The notes beneath the pieces were generated by a model that saw nothing but the letters and a program-made list of their open reading frames with translations, did no database searches and was not told the DNA's origin. DNA of 64,000 nt, taken from the NCBI GenBank assembly GCA_030848705.1, contig CM061237.1, positions 86,175,910 through 86,239,909 of the forward strand, given 5' to 3'. This DNA is from Heracleum sosnowskyi (taxonomy: Eukaryota; Streptophyta; Magnoliopsida; Apiales; Apiaceae). Both the position numbers and the translations under genes were made by a program. Below are positions 45,701 through 56,229 of the stretch, piece by piece; position 1 is the first letter of the stretch, and the number at the start of each line of letters is the position of its first letter.

Positions 45701-48700
45701 ATTGGTATATCGTTCGTACCAATATTTCATTCGTTAAAGTGGGAAGTATTCAAAAATATTCGTAATGGAGGTATTTTGGTTCGTATATTTTGTATTAAAC
45801 GATACTTGTAGTTATCCGTACTTTATGGATGATTATCGTCTCGTAAAACGTGTATTCTGCTTTATTAAAGATTTAAAGCATTTATTCTGTTAAATTGTAT
45901 TTAAAGCGATCTATCGGATCAGTATCGATCCAAATTTGTCGTTTGGGGTATTATTTTCCGTTTATTATAAAAAGTCGAATCGTACTTTGTTTTGCGTATA
46001 ATAAAGCTTAATTACAGTTAAAAATGTAAAAACCCCTGAAACGTGTTCTTCGTGTTCTTGAGAATCAAATTCAAATTTGAAGGCGTTACCGGAGTCCGAT
46101 TTCAACGCTCTTATAGTAAAATCGAAGGTCTTGGAATCTAGTTTCATAATCTACCATCAGATTTTGCGTGGGGTAATATTTCAATTTCATACGAATTATT
46201 TTTCTTTAATACGAAATTAGGGTTCATGTGAAATTTGCGGATTTTTAATTCTGAGCTTGTTCATGTGATTTGATGGTATGTATAGATTCGTATGGTTGTA
46301 GGGAGTCCAAATATGTGTTCAATTTCATTGTTTGATTCCCGGATTGTCCAATTCGAAAATTAGGGTTCTTAATCTCGAAATTTGGTGCTTTTTGATTTTG
46401 AGTTTGTCCGTTGATTTTGATGGTTCCTATAGCTTCATATGATCATGGGTAATCGATTTGCATGTTTAATTGAGTCCTTCTATTCCTAGATTAGCTAGTT
46501 CGAATAGTTAGTTTTTTCGAAATTTCAAACCATTAGTTCGTAAAATCTGTTGATTGTTTGTGTATGTGGATATGTGGGTTAGATTGTACGTGTTTCAAGC
46601 TTTGTTTTGGTATATAGAACGTTGAGTTTGGTTAAGTTTTGGTGTAGAAACGATTTTTGGCCGGATTGTTGACCGGAATAGTACCGCCGGCGGCGGCCGA
46701 TCAGCCATGTTTACCGGTCAGATTATCGAAGTATGTTAAATAAGAGATGTCGGAGAAGGATGAGATATTGTTTACGACGGATTGGGTTATTGTGAGATGA
46801 CGTAACACCAAGGGAACGTCAACACTCGTAGAGGACATGTGCAAGTATTTTCTTCCAATAGAGATATCGGCAAGAATGGTAAGTGCGTCGGAGTTAAGTT
46901 ACAATCGTTTATGGAATGTGAGAATCGTACTCTGAAGACTAAAGTACCGTCTCATGTTTGACTATCGAGGCAGACACGTGGATTCGAAATGGTAGGAGCA
47001 GACTAGTGGCATTCCTTTGCATTAAATTGCAAGTATGTTATTTAATCTCGTAAATTGACGAGTAAATTTTTATACCTTTTGAGTTTAGATTCATATTTCC
47101 ATGTTGAGTGGAAAATTATAATTATTGTATTGAAACGATTTAAAAGATAGTTATGGGCCTTATACTAAGTCTTTCTTTCAAAAATCTTGATTTCAAAATA
47201 TTAGGTTGTAATGTTACCAACCCTAGATGAGTGGGAACTTGTGAACCCGATAAGGGTAAAAATGTTATTTTAAATTCTGAAGTTGTGGTACTTATTCTAC
47301 TAATATTCTATTTTTCCATCTTGCACCTATGCAAGTATGATTATCAATTCTTATTAATGCGATTATCTGATCCAGTCCCTGATTCGAATTCATATATGCT
47401 GTGTATGATTTAGTTAATTTCCTTCAAATATAAGGCTTATCTATTATAAGTATATTTTCGAAGGACTTAAACTATTTCTGCCAGAAGTCGGTAACCCATT
47501 GTTTTCCCTATTTATAAACTTCACCTTGAATTTCCTTAAACTCGAACTTGACTTTCTTGTCACTTACCAGATTGGTGAATCTTAACTAATTCTTCCATGA
47601 TGTGATAATTTGAACTGTTGAGGCCATCTAGAGGATGTTCTTGAACCCTACTCTATATTGAGTTGTTGTAAATTCTGTTGATATCATAATGCCTGTTTCA
47701 TATCAGACTTAATCTTGTTGAGCATGTCATTGTTTATTCTTCATTATTATCCCAGTTGTTACATCGATCTCGTCGATGCTTATTATATTGTAACTTTTCA
47801 TATGCACCTCCCAATATTGTGTCGATCTCATCGATACTAGATTATATTGTTAGTCCTTGATGGATTCTTCATAGTTGAATTGTTTCCTGGAACGTGAGTT
47901 TTCCAGCGTTTGTTGTATCAAGGTTGTCGATTCTTCCGACACCTGATTGTCGAAGTAAGGTTGTCAATTGTTCTGACACCTGACGTATATAATATAGGAT
48001 TGGAATGTTTTTAAATGGACCAGTAATGGTCGGACCATATTTATGGTCAGAATAACTTATGGCCCATATTGGCCAAGGATCCGGTAGAGGACTTTGCTAT
48101 AAGCAAGTCCGGGGTTGCAGTGTGGCTGGCCAGCAGCTAAACCTTTGATTTGATAAATGTGAAAAATCCAATTCTAATATCAATTCTTATTTCTGAGATG
48201 AATTACATCCATATGTTTTGTACTTGTGAGTTACGACCTGATACTCAGGTTTATTCGTTCGCTCGAAGTTGTTAGTTCGTTGATTGATAAGTAATGGTTT
48301 CAATCTTGCTGAAATCATTTACTCTTAATATATTGGATTCCGAATAGTCGAAATCCTCTTCCTTGATTCCATTGGCAATCGTGAGATATCTATCTTGATA
48401 AGTTTTATTCATATCGCATATCCAGACGGTATCATATTGAAGTCGTGAAGTACGTTCTTTATTCCACGGCCGAGCGCGTTGGCTCATTCTTACTCTTTTA
48501 TTATTCTACTCTTCCAGAGTTGTTGGTTTCAGAAGATGTTGTGAATAGAGCGGTTATCTTCAAAACTAGTATCTTTATACAAACTATGGTCTTGAAGACG
48601 TATGAGTTATATTTATTTCATATTTTCTACATACTATTGTAGTTATCGTTGTTCGGTCACCGTGATGACCAATATAAATCTTTTTGTGTTTTAAACTATT

Positions 48701-48837
48701 CAGTTGCGAAAAGCTAAATGAGAAATAGTGGTAAATTACCAAACTTGATTTGAAAATTTTAGAGATTGCAAATGTTTAAAACGAAGGCTTGTTTAATTGA
48801 AAATCTAAAGTTTATTTTGGAAACCTTTCGTATTATA
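45701..48837 (+). mobile_element. 3' LTR of the outer chromovirus, second part, truncated
   Basis: It resumes at 'attggtatatcg', the continuation of 15450 onward. Two blocks of the 5' LTR are missing. The first is 16450-17222, replaced by about 8 bp near 46709. The second is 17521-17836, at 47014, with ATTC at both deletion edges. Homology stops at TATTATA (48831-48837), equivalent to 19657, so the last ~470 bp are lost. Confidence 0.88.
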
Positions 48838-49195
48838 AATGTGTATTAAAAATAAATAAGTAAATATATTGAAATATTAAAATTTATGTAATTTTTTTAC
48901 AAATGTGTATTAAAAATATATATTTACAAATAATGTTATAAATTTATGTATAATCACATAAATAAATGTTAAATATCTAATAAAAATGTTAAAATATCTA
49001 ATATAAATATTAATTTATAAACATATATTTATTTATTTCGTGTACTTCGTGTTGTGTCTTGTACTTGAAGGGTAAACACAAAATCGACACTAAATCTCGA
49101 TCGTGTACTTTCGTGTTCGTGTATTTTCGTTTCGTGTACTAAAAATGCAAACTCAAACACTAAATTTTCGTGTCGTGTCGAAAATTGCCGGTCTA
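48838..49195 (+). mobile_element. Right part of a TIR transposon (hAT-like, non-autonomous)
   Basis: Same family as 10712-11146: 'ttcgtgta' sub-repeats and the right terminus AATTGCCGGTCTA. Its left end is lost at the junction with the truncated chromovirus LTR. It overlaps the content of the other copy, so these are two separate truncated copies. Confidence 0.5.
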
Positions 49196-51040
49196 CTTAC
49201 ACCGCTTGAGATGCAATTATTATCTTCAATTTTGCAGTGGCATCACCTGATTGGCTGTTTATTTGTAAAATTTTCTAATTACCTGATTGGTTAATGTTTA
49301 ATAATTAGAAGACATGTATACTGACAAGTACAGATTTGAAGATCCAATGACTGAGCAACACGTGGGTCGTACTTAATAGAGGATGCGACTGCAGTCATGC
49401 AATAATGTGGGAAGGGCTGCCCAATGAGGAGTGTTCATATTGAGTGTGAGGGGGGTCCCTACCCTACACAATTACTATTATTAAACAAAAGTGTGCGTAG
49501 TACTAGTACTCTGGAACTCTCTGCCTCTCATTATTTTTATACTTTTTATTTTCATTGTTAGATGTTTTTTTTCAATTCTGTACCTTCCAAAAGTTACTTA
49601 AAAAAGTAAAGTTTTATAATATAAAAATTAATTATATTTATTACTTTCCTCCACTATCTCCACTTTATACATTAAATATTCATTTGTTCTACTACTTTAC
49701 TCACTTTTCTTATTTTTCTTCATTAAATTACATTTTTTTTTAACCTTCATGCTCAATCTCAATGTAAAAAATTGAGAAGGATGGAGGAGTAGTATTTGTA
49801 GGGCTGAAGCTGCCTGACATTTCATCTGAATTTCCAGTTTTGCTGGCCAGTTTTTAACCTCCCCTGCTGTAAAAATAAAAGTGTACTTGATCCTTTTCCC
49901 CATGGTCTTATAAATTGAGAATCGGACACTAGTTTTTTTTTCCTTTTAACTTGGCTCCGTAAATTTAAACTCGATTTCACTTGAACTCGAACTTGGTTAT
50001 ATTATTTGTTATTATTATCATTTTTATTAACATTTGTAATGATATTTAATAAAAAAATATTTCTAATAAATATATTTTCACTTAAACACCTACATTATTA
50101 GTATTATTTATGTTTTTTTATGTTTAACATTTTATTAATAACTTGATATTATTTTCATATATTATATGTATAATTATATTTATTGAAATTATGAAATTAA
50201 ACAAGTTCTATCCGCCATATTCAATAGTTCCATAATTTTTAATATATACATTTATAAAGTAAAAAGTTTATCGAGTTCGGTAAAGTTATAGCTTGAACTT
50301 TGAATCAAACATTTTAAAATCGATCTAATAAGTTGGTTTAAATTTATTTGAACACTTTTTTTAGGAAAACTTATTTGAACTCGATATTTTTCTTTAATGT
50401 GTGCATGATTTTGTTTATGTTATGTATCATTAAAGTTATTTTTTTATTTATTAACTGGCTACTTGTTCATATAATATAATTGTTTTTTATAATTATTAAA
50501 TTATTAAAATACAACCATTATTTTGAAATTCTTAATGTACATATCAATCAATAATTAGGATCATTTTTCAATTTTATAGTAATGTACTTTAATACTCTAT
50601 TATAAATTAGACCAAGTCACTAACACAATAAAATCGATCGTAGTGTCGTAGTTTATTATATTTTTATTTAACTAAAAATATAATTTATATAATTAGGAAT
50701 TATTTGGTGTTTATGATGCACATTTATATTAAAAAAAGTAATTAAACAAAAATTATTTCTTACATCCCTAATTATATATCTAATTATAATTTATATATCA
50801 TTACTCAGTAATAAAAAACTCGGGCTAAACTGAGGAAAACTCCATCGGCTAGATTACATCCCTAATTTATATATCTAATTGTAATTATAACTTTTTTTTG
50901 AAAAATTATAATAATAATTGAACGTACAATATCATTATATTTCTATTTAATAATAAATATATAACATTTCATTTGTAGTAAAACATAGTCTTTAAGAACA
51001 TATATACTTGTCCATATCTATATTATATCTATATCTATAC
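49196..51040. other. AT-rich intergenic sequence, one MITE relic
   Basis: No gene seen. GATGGAGGAGTAGTA near 49781-49795 resembles the right terminus of a Stowaway-type MITE, possibly a relic covering about 49550-49795. A ~40-bp phrase ('tacatccctaatt...atatctaatt') occurs twice, near 50760 and 50860. Small frames (49103-49294, 49555-49743) have no recognisable product. Confidence 0.45.
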
Positions 51041-51756
51041 TATATTATTAAAATCGAAACATTAAAATTTTTGGTACTGTTGCTTTATTTAATTACCTTT
51101 AATTAATTATTTTTATTTTTATTTATAAATATGTCTTCTTTAAGTGTTTTACTTAATTACTCTCATTTAATTATATTTATTTATATATATGCCTTATTTA
51201 ATTCTTTTATTTAATTACTCTTACTTAATTGTTTTTACTTAATTACCCTTACTTAATTATAAAGACATTAAAAGTTTTAGTACCTGTTTTTAGGTATGAT
51301 ACTTAACTTATTTGATTGCTTTATTTAATTGCTTTTACTTAATTATTTTTATTTTTATTTATAAATATGTATTCTTGAATTGTTTTACTTATTTACCCTT
51401 ACTTAATTATTTTTATTTATAGATATGCCTCATTTATTTGTTTTATTTAATTAATCTTACTTAATTATTTTTATTTAATTACTCTTAATTAATTAATTTT
51501 ATTTATAGATATGTGTAATAAGACCAAATACTAAAATTTAAATATTGAAATCGGTTGTTATTACTTAGTTTTGGTTACTTGAGCCCAAAATAAAATAAAA
51601 ACTATTTTAATGGATTTAATTTATTTAAGAATCTATAATAATTGAAAACTTTATTAAAAATATAAATATAAAAGTATTAAAAATAACATATTAAAATTAA
51701 TGAAATAATTAAAATATTTAAAAATATCCGTGTTTCACACATAATATAAGCTAATA
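51041..51756 (-). repeat. Diverged inverted copy of the AT-rich repeat family
   Basis: Read on the minus strand it starts with a form of 'tattagcttatat...cacgg' and ends with 'ttttaatgtttcgatttta', matching the ends of the units at 770-2706. The interior is rich in 'ttacttaatta' sub-repeats, the complement of the 'taattaagtaa' phrases in those units. It is shorter and clearly older. Confidence 0.6.
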
Positions 51757-51893
51757 ATGATTAATTAATTGAACTTTAAAAACTGAAATTATAAACATCA
51801 CAGTTGACATTTGACCATATTTTAAGATGTATACGCATGTAATATATATTAGCTTAAAATTATTTTTAATAGTGTTATTTTATTATTTATATT

Positions 51894-52404
51894 TGTTATG
51901 GAATAAAAAGTAGATTTAGATGTTGACGGCTGTATTCAATGAATGATGGTGGACAATCGTGTCTTTATGGCTGCTCTCGTGGTTCGTGACTAAACAGGTC
52001 CTCACAAGATGCCTACGTATCTCAATCCGTAATTGAGAATCAAGCCAAGTAAAAACGTAGTTCTAGAATGAAGGACGAGGGTCCTTATATAGGCGTCAGG
52101 AGCCTTGTATTTAGAGTAGAAGAAGGTGACTTGGAAGCCAAGTAGCCTTCTTAGATCAGGATTGTGAATCCTATTTCGTGGGAGGCTGACTCCTAGTTGA
52201 TTTGTGTATCTTGATTGCTGATTCTCGAAGAGTTTAATATGTGTTGGACTCATTTAATGAGCTGTACATTTTCCCTATTTATTAATTACGAAATTAATAA
52301 ATAATTAGGGTTTCGGGCCTTTTATCGGGCCTAATTCTTGGACCAAACTAGGTCTAATTAATATATCATTAATTATCTCTAGGGTTATATTTCAGCCCAT
52401 ATCA
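51894..52404 (-). mobile_element. 3' LTR of the Tat element
   Basis: 511 bp, by eye identical to 61937-62447. A TATA box complement (CCTTATATAGG) is at 52083-52093. An 83-aa minus-strand frame (52002-52253) recurs unchanged in the other LTR simply because the LTRs are identical. Confidence 0.95.
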
Positions 52405-52417
52405 TTTGCCCCCCAAT
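52405..52417 (-). other. Polypurine tract of the Tat element
   Basis: On the minus strand TTGGGGGGCAAA precedes the LTR start TGATATGG. The related element at 63004 has the same arrangement. Confidence 0.8.
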
Positions 52418-52491
52418 TTCTGGAAAAATCATTCAAGGTTTTTGTAGAAATTATTTCATATTCTCCCCGGAATTTTCCATTTTTTCAGGGG

Positions 52492-53410
52492 TTTTTTTTT
52501 TTTTTTTTTTTTTTTTCGACCAGAAACTAAGCCAATTTCGACCAGGAATCCTGGTCATTTTCGACCAGGATTAGGAACGAGGTCGACATGTTCGACCAGA
52601 AATTACAGTTCATTTTCGAACTGAAATTTTCGAACTCAAACCTGTATACTTTCGAACAGGTTTTCGAGCAGGATTGGGACGAGGTCGGCATGTTCGACCA
52701 GAAATTACAGTTCATTTTCGAACTGAAATTTTCGAACTCAAACCTGTATACTTTCGAACAGGTTTTCGAACAGGATTGAGACGAGGTCGATTACCTCGAC
52801 TTGGATTTCTAGTTCAATTTCGAATAGGAATATTCGACCAGAAACCTTGATGCAAAATCGACCTCGATTTTTTCAAACTTTATTTTTTGTAATTTCGATT
52901 TCAACATTTCGACTAGGATTCTGTATGATTTCGAACAGAAAATTCGATCAGGAATATGGTTGAGGTCGACCACTTTGACCTCATTTTGTAGTGCAACTTC
53001 GAGCTCAAAACTTCGACCAGGATGTATGCTTTTTCGACCAGGACCTTGAGGTTGAATTTCGACTGGAAACGAGAACAAGGTCGACAACGTCGATCAGGTT
53101 CTTCAGTTCATTTTCGAACTCAACACTTCGACCAGGGTGTAGCGTAAATTCGATTTCATATGTTGACTTTAATCTTAATATAACTTCGACCTCAGTCAGT
53201 AGCAAGTTCGATGTCTTTGATCAAAAACTTATGGGCCAATTTCGACCTCATTTTTCCGACCTCGAACTCCTTTTTCGAACACGATTCTCAGTACTAATTC
53301 GACCAAGGTTTTAATGCAAAATCGACTTGGGTCTTCTATTACTTTTTCGAGCAGAAACTGGTTTCAGGTCGTTTAGTTCGATTTGAATTTCTAAGGAAAT
53401 CTCGAACTAA
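52492..53410 (-). repeat. Repeat-rich 3' untranslated region of the Tat element
   Basis: A 25-base T-run (52492-52516, poly-A on the element strand) is followed by about 900 bp in which TTCGACC/TTCGAAC-type heptamers recur every 20-30 bp. A 102-bp unit is tandemly duplicated (starts at about 52588 and 52690). Such variable repeat-bearing 3' regions are known in Tat-lineage elements and can seed satellite DNA. Frames across this stretch are repeat artefacts. Confidence 0.8.
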
Positions 53411-53552
53411 ATTTTTCGATTCTGATTCCTTGTAATTTCGACCTCAATTTTGAGTTAGATTTTGCCTTAGATTTTCTTCTAACTTTTGAGTTAGAATTCT
53501 CATGGGCTTGTAACCTATTGTCGGGCTTAAATTATTATTCAGCCTTTCTTGT

Positions 53553-53742
53553 TGGGCCTTGAACTCTCTTGGGTTCATTTTATGGGCCTTGCTTATTTTG
53601 ATGGTCTTAAACCCTTTGTAGGCTCGCTAATTGGGCCTGGGTTTTTCTTAGACTTTCTTTCACATTGGGCCTTGGGCCTTAATATTTATTTTGGGCCGAA
53701 TTTTTTAACCGATTGAGTTCCCTGTTATTTCGCCTATAAAAG
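53553..53742 (+). promoter_or_regulatory. Promoter of the antisense gene: six TGGGCC boxes and a TATA box
   Basis: TGGGCC occurs at 53553, 53583, 53632, 53666, 53673 and 53692, then TATAAAAG at 53735-53742. TGGGCC/T (site II) boxes near a TATA box are typical of plant promoters of growth-related genes bound by TCP factors. A transcription start near 53765 would give a leader of about 290 nt before the ATG at 54052. This lies on the strand opposite to the retrotransposon's own genes. Confidence 0.7.
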
Positions 53743-53836
53743 AGTGAGTTTTCACTTATCACTCTTCACTTCAAACTTTCCAAAAGTCTTTACTTTCTAT
53801 AAATCTCCCTGCTTTCTCCCTACATTTCTGGGTTCC

Positions 53837-54021
53837 AATCTTCTTCCCAAGAAGATTTTCTGGGTTTAAATCTTCTTCCCAAGAAGATTTCTGGCGTTGA
53901 TCTTCATTGTTTGAAGATTTTTCTGGGCTCATACACTTTTCTGGGCAGAAATCTCCTTCCCAAGAAGGTTTTCTGGAATTTTTCCAGTTGTCTGGGTTTC
54001 CACCTTTATCAGTTGAAGGTT
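53837..54021 (+). repeat. Five stem-loop repeats in the antisense gene's leader
   Basis: Inverted repeats of the type ATCTTCTTCCCAAGAAGAT lie at 53837-53857, 53868-53890, 53899-53918, 53950-53970 and 54001-54021. Each is followed by a TTTCTGG-like tail. They form one family with compensating variation (CTTC/GAAG, CCTTC/GAAGG). Confidence 0.75.
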
Positions 54022-54051
54022 TTCTGGAGTTACTTTGAAGATTTTTTTGAA

Positions 54052-55918
54052 ATGGCTGATCATTCTGCTAGTCGTCTTCAGAAGATGAATCAAGCGTCCA
54101 AAAGAGGTATCATCATTCGTTCTCCCACTATGTCATTACAAGATATGATCTTAGAACGTAGTGATGAATATCCCTCAGTGTCGCATTTAGATTCATATAA
54201 CCATAGCAATAGATTTAATGATGCTGCTGCAATTGCTAATTACAAGAACATGTATAAAATTAGGCCACCCTATAGGCTAGTTCTTGCTGGTCCCGGGGAT
54301 CGTTCCTGCCATTGGCGCCCAGATGCTCTTTGCATTTACAAGGGGGTCATTGCTGCAGGTGTTCGATTCCCATTCCATCCTTTCATTCCTCAACTTCTGG
54401 CTGATGTAGGAGTCAACCCTTGTCAACTCCCTCCCAATGCTTGGAGACTTATTATGTGTTTTATTGTTTTGTGTTTAAAAAACAAATTTCCTCTCTCTGT
54501 TGCTCTCTTTAGAAAGATTTTTCAATTTAAAAATAGCTCTTCCCAAACTTTGGGTTGGGTATATATTAATCATCGACCCTCAACACCCCCCATATTCCAC
54601 CCAAAATCCATTCCTGACAACAATCCCAAATGGAGAGATGAATTTATGTATTTGATGTGGGATGGAGGGGACTGGGGTACTTTATTCCAAAGCTCATTTA
54701 GTAGAGTTTCGGATGGTAGCCCTGGTGACATAGTTCTGACTGAGGAGGAGGCCTTTGCCTATACTGAACTCACCAAGGATGACTATGCCACCAAGGCTTG
54801 GGAGCTTCTGGACGAGTTTCTGCTTAAGGAACTGGGACTTTCAAGAGTTTCTGACAAGGGTAATTCTTTTTCTTATTTTCTTGTAGTTGTATTAAGATTG
54901 CCTTATACCAATTGTTTTCCTTGACTTTTGTTTGCAGCTGCTGAATTTATCAACAAGCAAAATGAGCCAGAAGACGGGCAGACAGCAAGGATCAAAAGGG
55001 CTTGCTTGAAGGATCCCAGGCTGATCGAGAAAGGCCCTGCCATTTTGAGGCCTCATGTGGCTGAGATAGATGAGGTCGAGGGCTCAACTAAGAGCTCTGT
55101 ATGGCGCCCCAACTGGGGGATAAGGAAAAAGGACACTATAGTGGGGGTGTCTGCTCATGCTGTTGAATGGTCACACCATTCATTGACTCCTTGTGATTAT
55201 AAGGACTTTGTTTCCAACTCCACCATCGAAGGGGTGGAGCATGCTGGATCTCAAGCAATGGCTGCTGTAAGTATTTTTCTCTTCTTTTCTTTGTAGTTAA
55301 CAATGTATTTCAAGTTTAAGTATTTGACTTGTAACTTGCTCGTAGGTCAATGCCAACTATCAAGGGGCTTTGTTCCAAGCCAAAGCCTGGCGTTCATCTT
55401 CTGAGGCCAACAAGGCTAAGTATGACCAATCCCAGCTGGAGGTGGGTTCACTTAAGGCTTCCTTGACTCGAAGGGAGAAGGAGCTGTTAGATGCTCAAGC
55501 GGAGCTGGTGGAACTCAGGAAGGATAAAGATCGCATCATTGATGAGTATTTTGAGTCTGCTGAGTACCAGGATATCATTACTCAGCATGATGATCTACTT
55601 TTCCCCGTCCAGTTCACCAAAGGATGGGACGAGGCTTTGGCGGAGGTATCAAGGAGAATGCCTGGCTCTCTTACTATTTCAGACTTCCCCAGTCCCCATG
55701 CTCCTAACCAGTTGGAGAGGGCCTTGGCTGGAGAGGATGTTATGAATGAGGATGACAGGATTCCTAATCCTGAACCTGCTCCCCAACCTGGTGAAGAGTC
55801 AGAAGAATCCAGCTCCAGCGAGGAGGAGTCTGGTGAGGAGGAGGATGCTGAGGAAGAGGAGTCTGAAGAGGAGTCTGGCTCCGAGGACGAGCATGGAGGG
55901 GATGGCTCTCAACCATAG
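54052..55918 (+). CDS. Antisense three-exon gene of the Tat element, 'putative gypsy type transposon'-like protein
   Basis: Exons 54052-54859, 54938-55266 and 55346-55918 join in frame (1710 nt, 569 aa plus stop). I chose the ATG at 54052 (MADHSASRLQKMNQASKRG), the first after the leader repeats. Both introns have GT...AG ends with pyrimidine-rich acceptors. Residues ~70-270 contain PPYRLVLAGPGDRSCHW, GVRFPFHPFIPQLLADVG and PNAWRLIMCFIV, which I recognise as the plant family annotated 'putative gypsy type transposon' (PF04195-like). A charged helical segment follows (ANKAKYDQSQLEVGSLKASL). The last ~45 residues are a glutamate/serine tail. No membrane span or signal peptide. It converges tail to tail with gag-pol, which ends at 56230. 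Function unknown; probably accessory to the element. Confidence 0.8.
54860..54937 (+). other. Intron 1 of the antisense gene
   Basis: 78 bp, GTAATTC...TTTGCAG, phase 1, with an in-frame TGA inside. Exon junction restores GCT GCT GAA. Confidence 0.75.
55267..55345 (+). other. Intron 2 of the antisense gene
   Basis: 79 bp, GTAAGTATTT...TGCTCGTAG, phase 0. Splicing shifts the genomic frame and joins GCTGCT to GTCAATGCC. A nearer TTTGTAG at 55290-55296 would not keep the frame as well. Confidence 0.75.
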
Positions 55919-56229
55919 TTGCTTTTAGTTATATTTATTCTCTGTAATTCTGCCTTCGGGCATAACTTAAACTTTATTTTAAGTTGTTTAATTTATTTGC
56001 CTTTTAATTTTCTCCCACTTTGCATACTTACTTAGTACCTTGAATCATATATAAACACCCATACACAATGCATGTGGAATATTCTTGATATTACCAAATA
56101 AATTCATAACTTGAAAAATGGGTTCAACCCTTACATAATATACTACTTCTATCTCAAGTCTAAAAGCTTGGATTGGTTTCATCAACCTTATTTCTACTTG
56201 TCCTAACAGTGAGTCCAATTAGGACACCC

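Larger units (their letters stand above)
15193..48837 (+). mobile_element. Outer Ty3/gypsy chromovirus (Tekay/Del-like), decayed and nested
   Basis: The 5' LTR (15193-20129), PBS, a degraded ~3 kb internal region, polypurine tract and 3' LTR are all recognisable. The 3' LTR is split by a Copia element at 23355-45700, with attgg duplicated at 23350-23354 and 45701-45705. The undisturbed sequence at the homologous site of the 5' LTR, around 15440-15460, proves this join. Differences between the two LTRs appear roughly once per 100-150 bp by eye. The last ~470 bp of the 3' LTR are missing, so no right target duplication can be seen. Confidence 0.85.

Noticed and set aside
10712..49195. Left and right TIR fragments as the two ends of one transposon holding ~38 kb of insertions
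   Set aside because: Both fragments contain the same 'ttatttcgtgta' internal stretch, so their contents overlap. They must be two separate truncated copies.
52002..52253. 83-aa minus-strand frame repeated identically at 62045-62296
   Set aside because: It is repeated only because it lies in the two identical LTRs, and it runs across the LTR TATA box.
52510..53410. CRISPR-like regular spacing of TTCGACC motifs
   Set aside because: Motifs are short and variable, spacers are not unique or uniform, and the locus is the 3' region of a plant retrotransposon.
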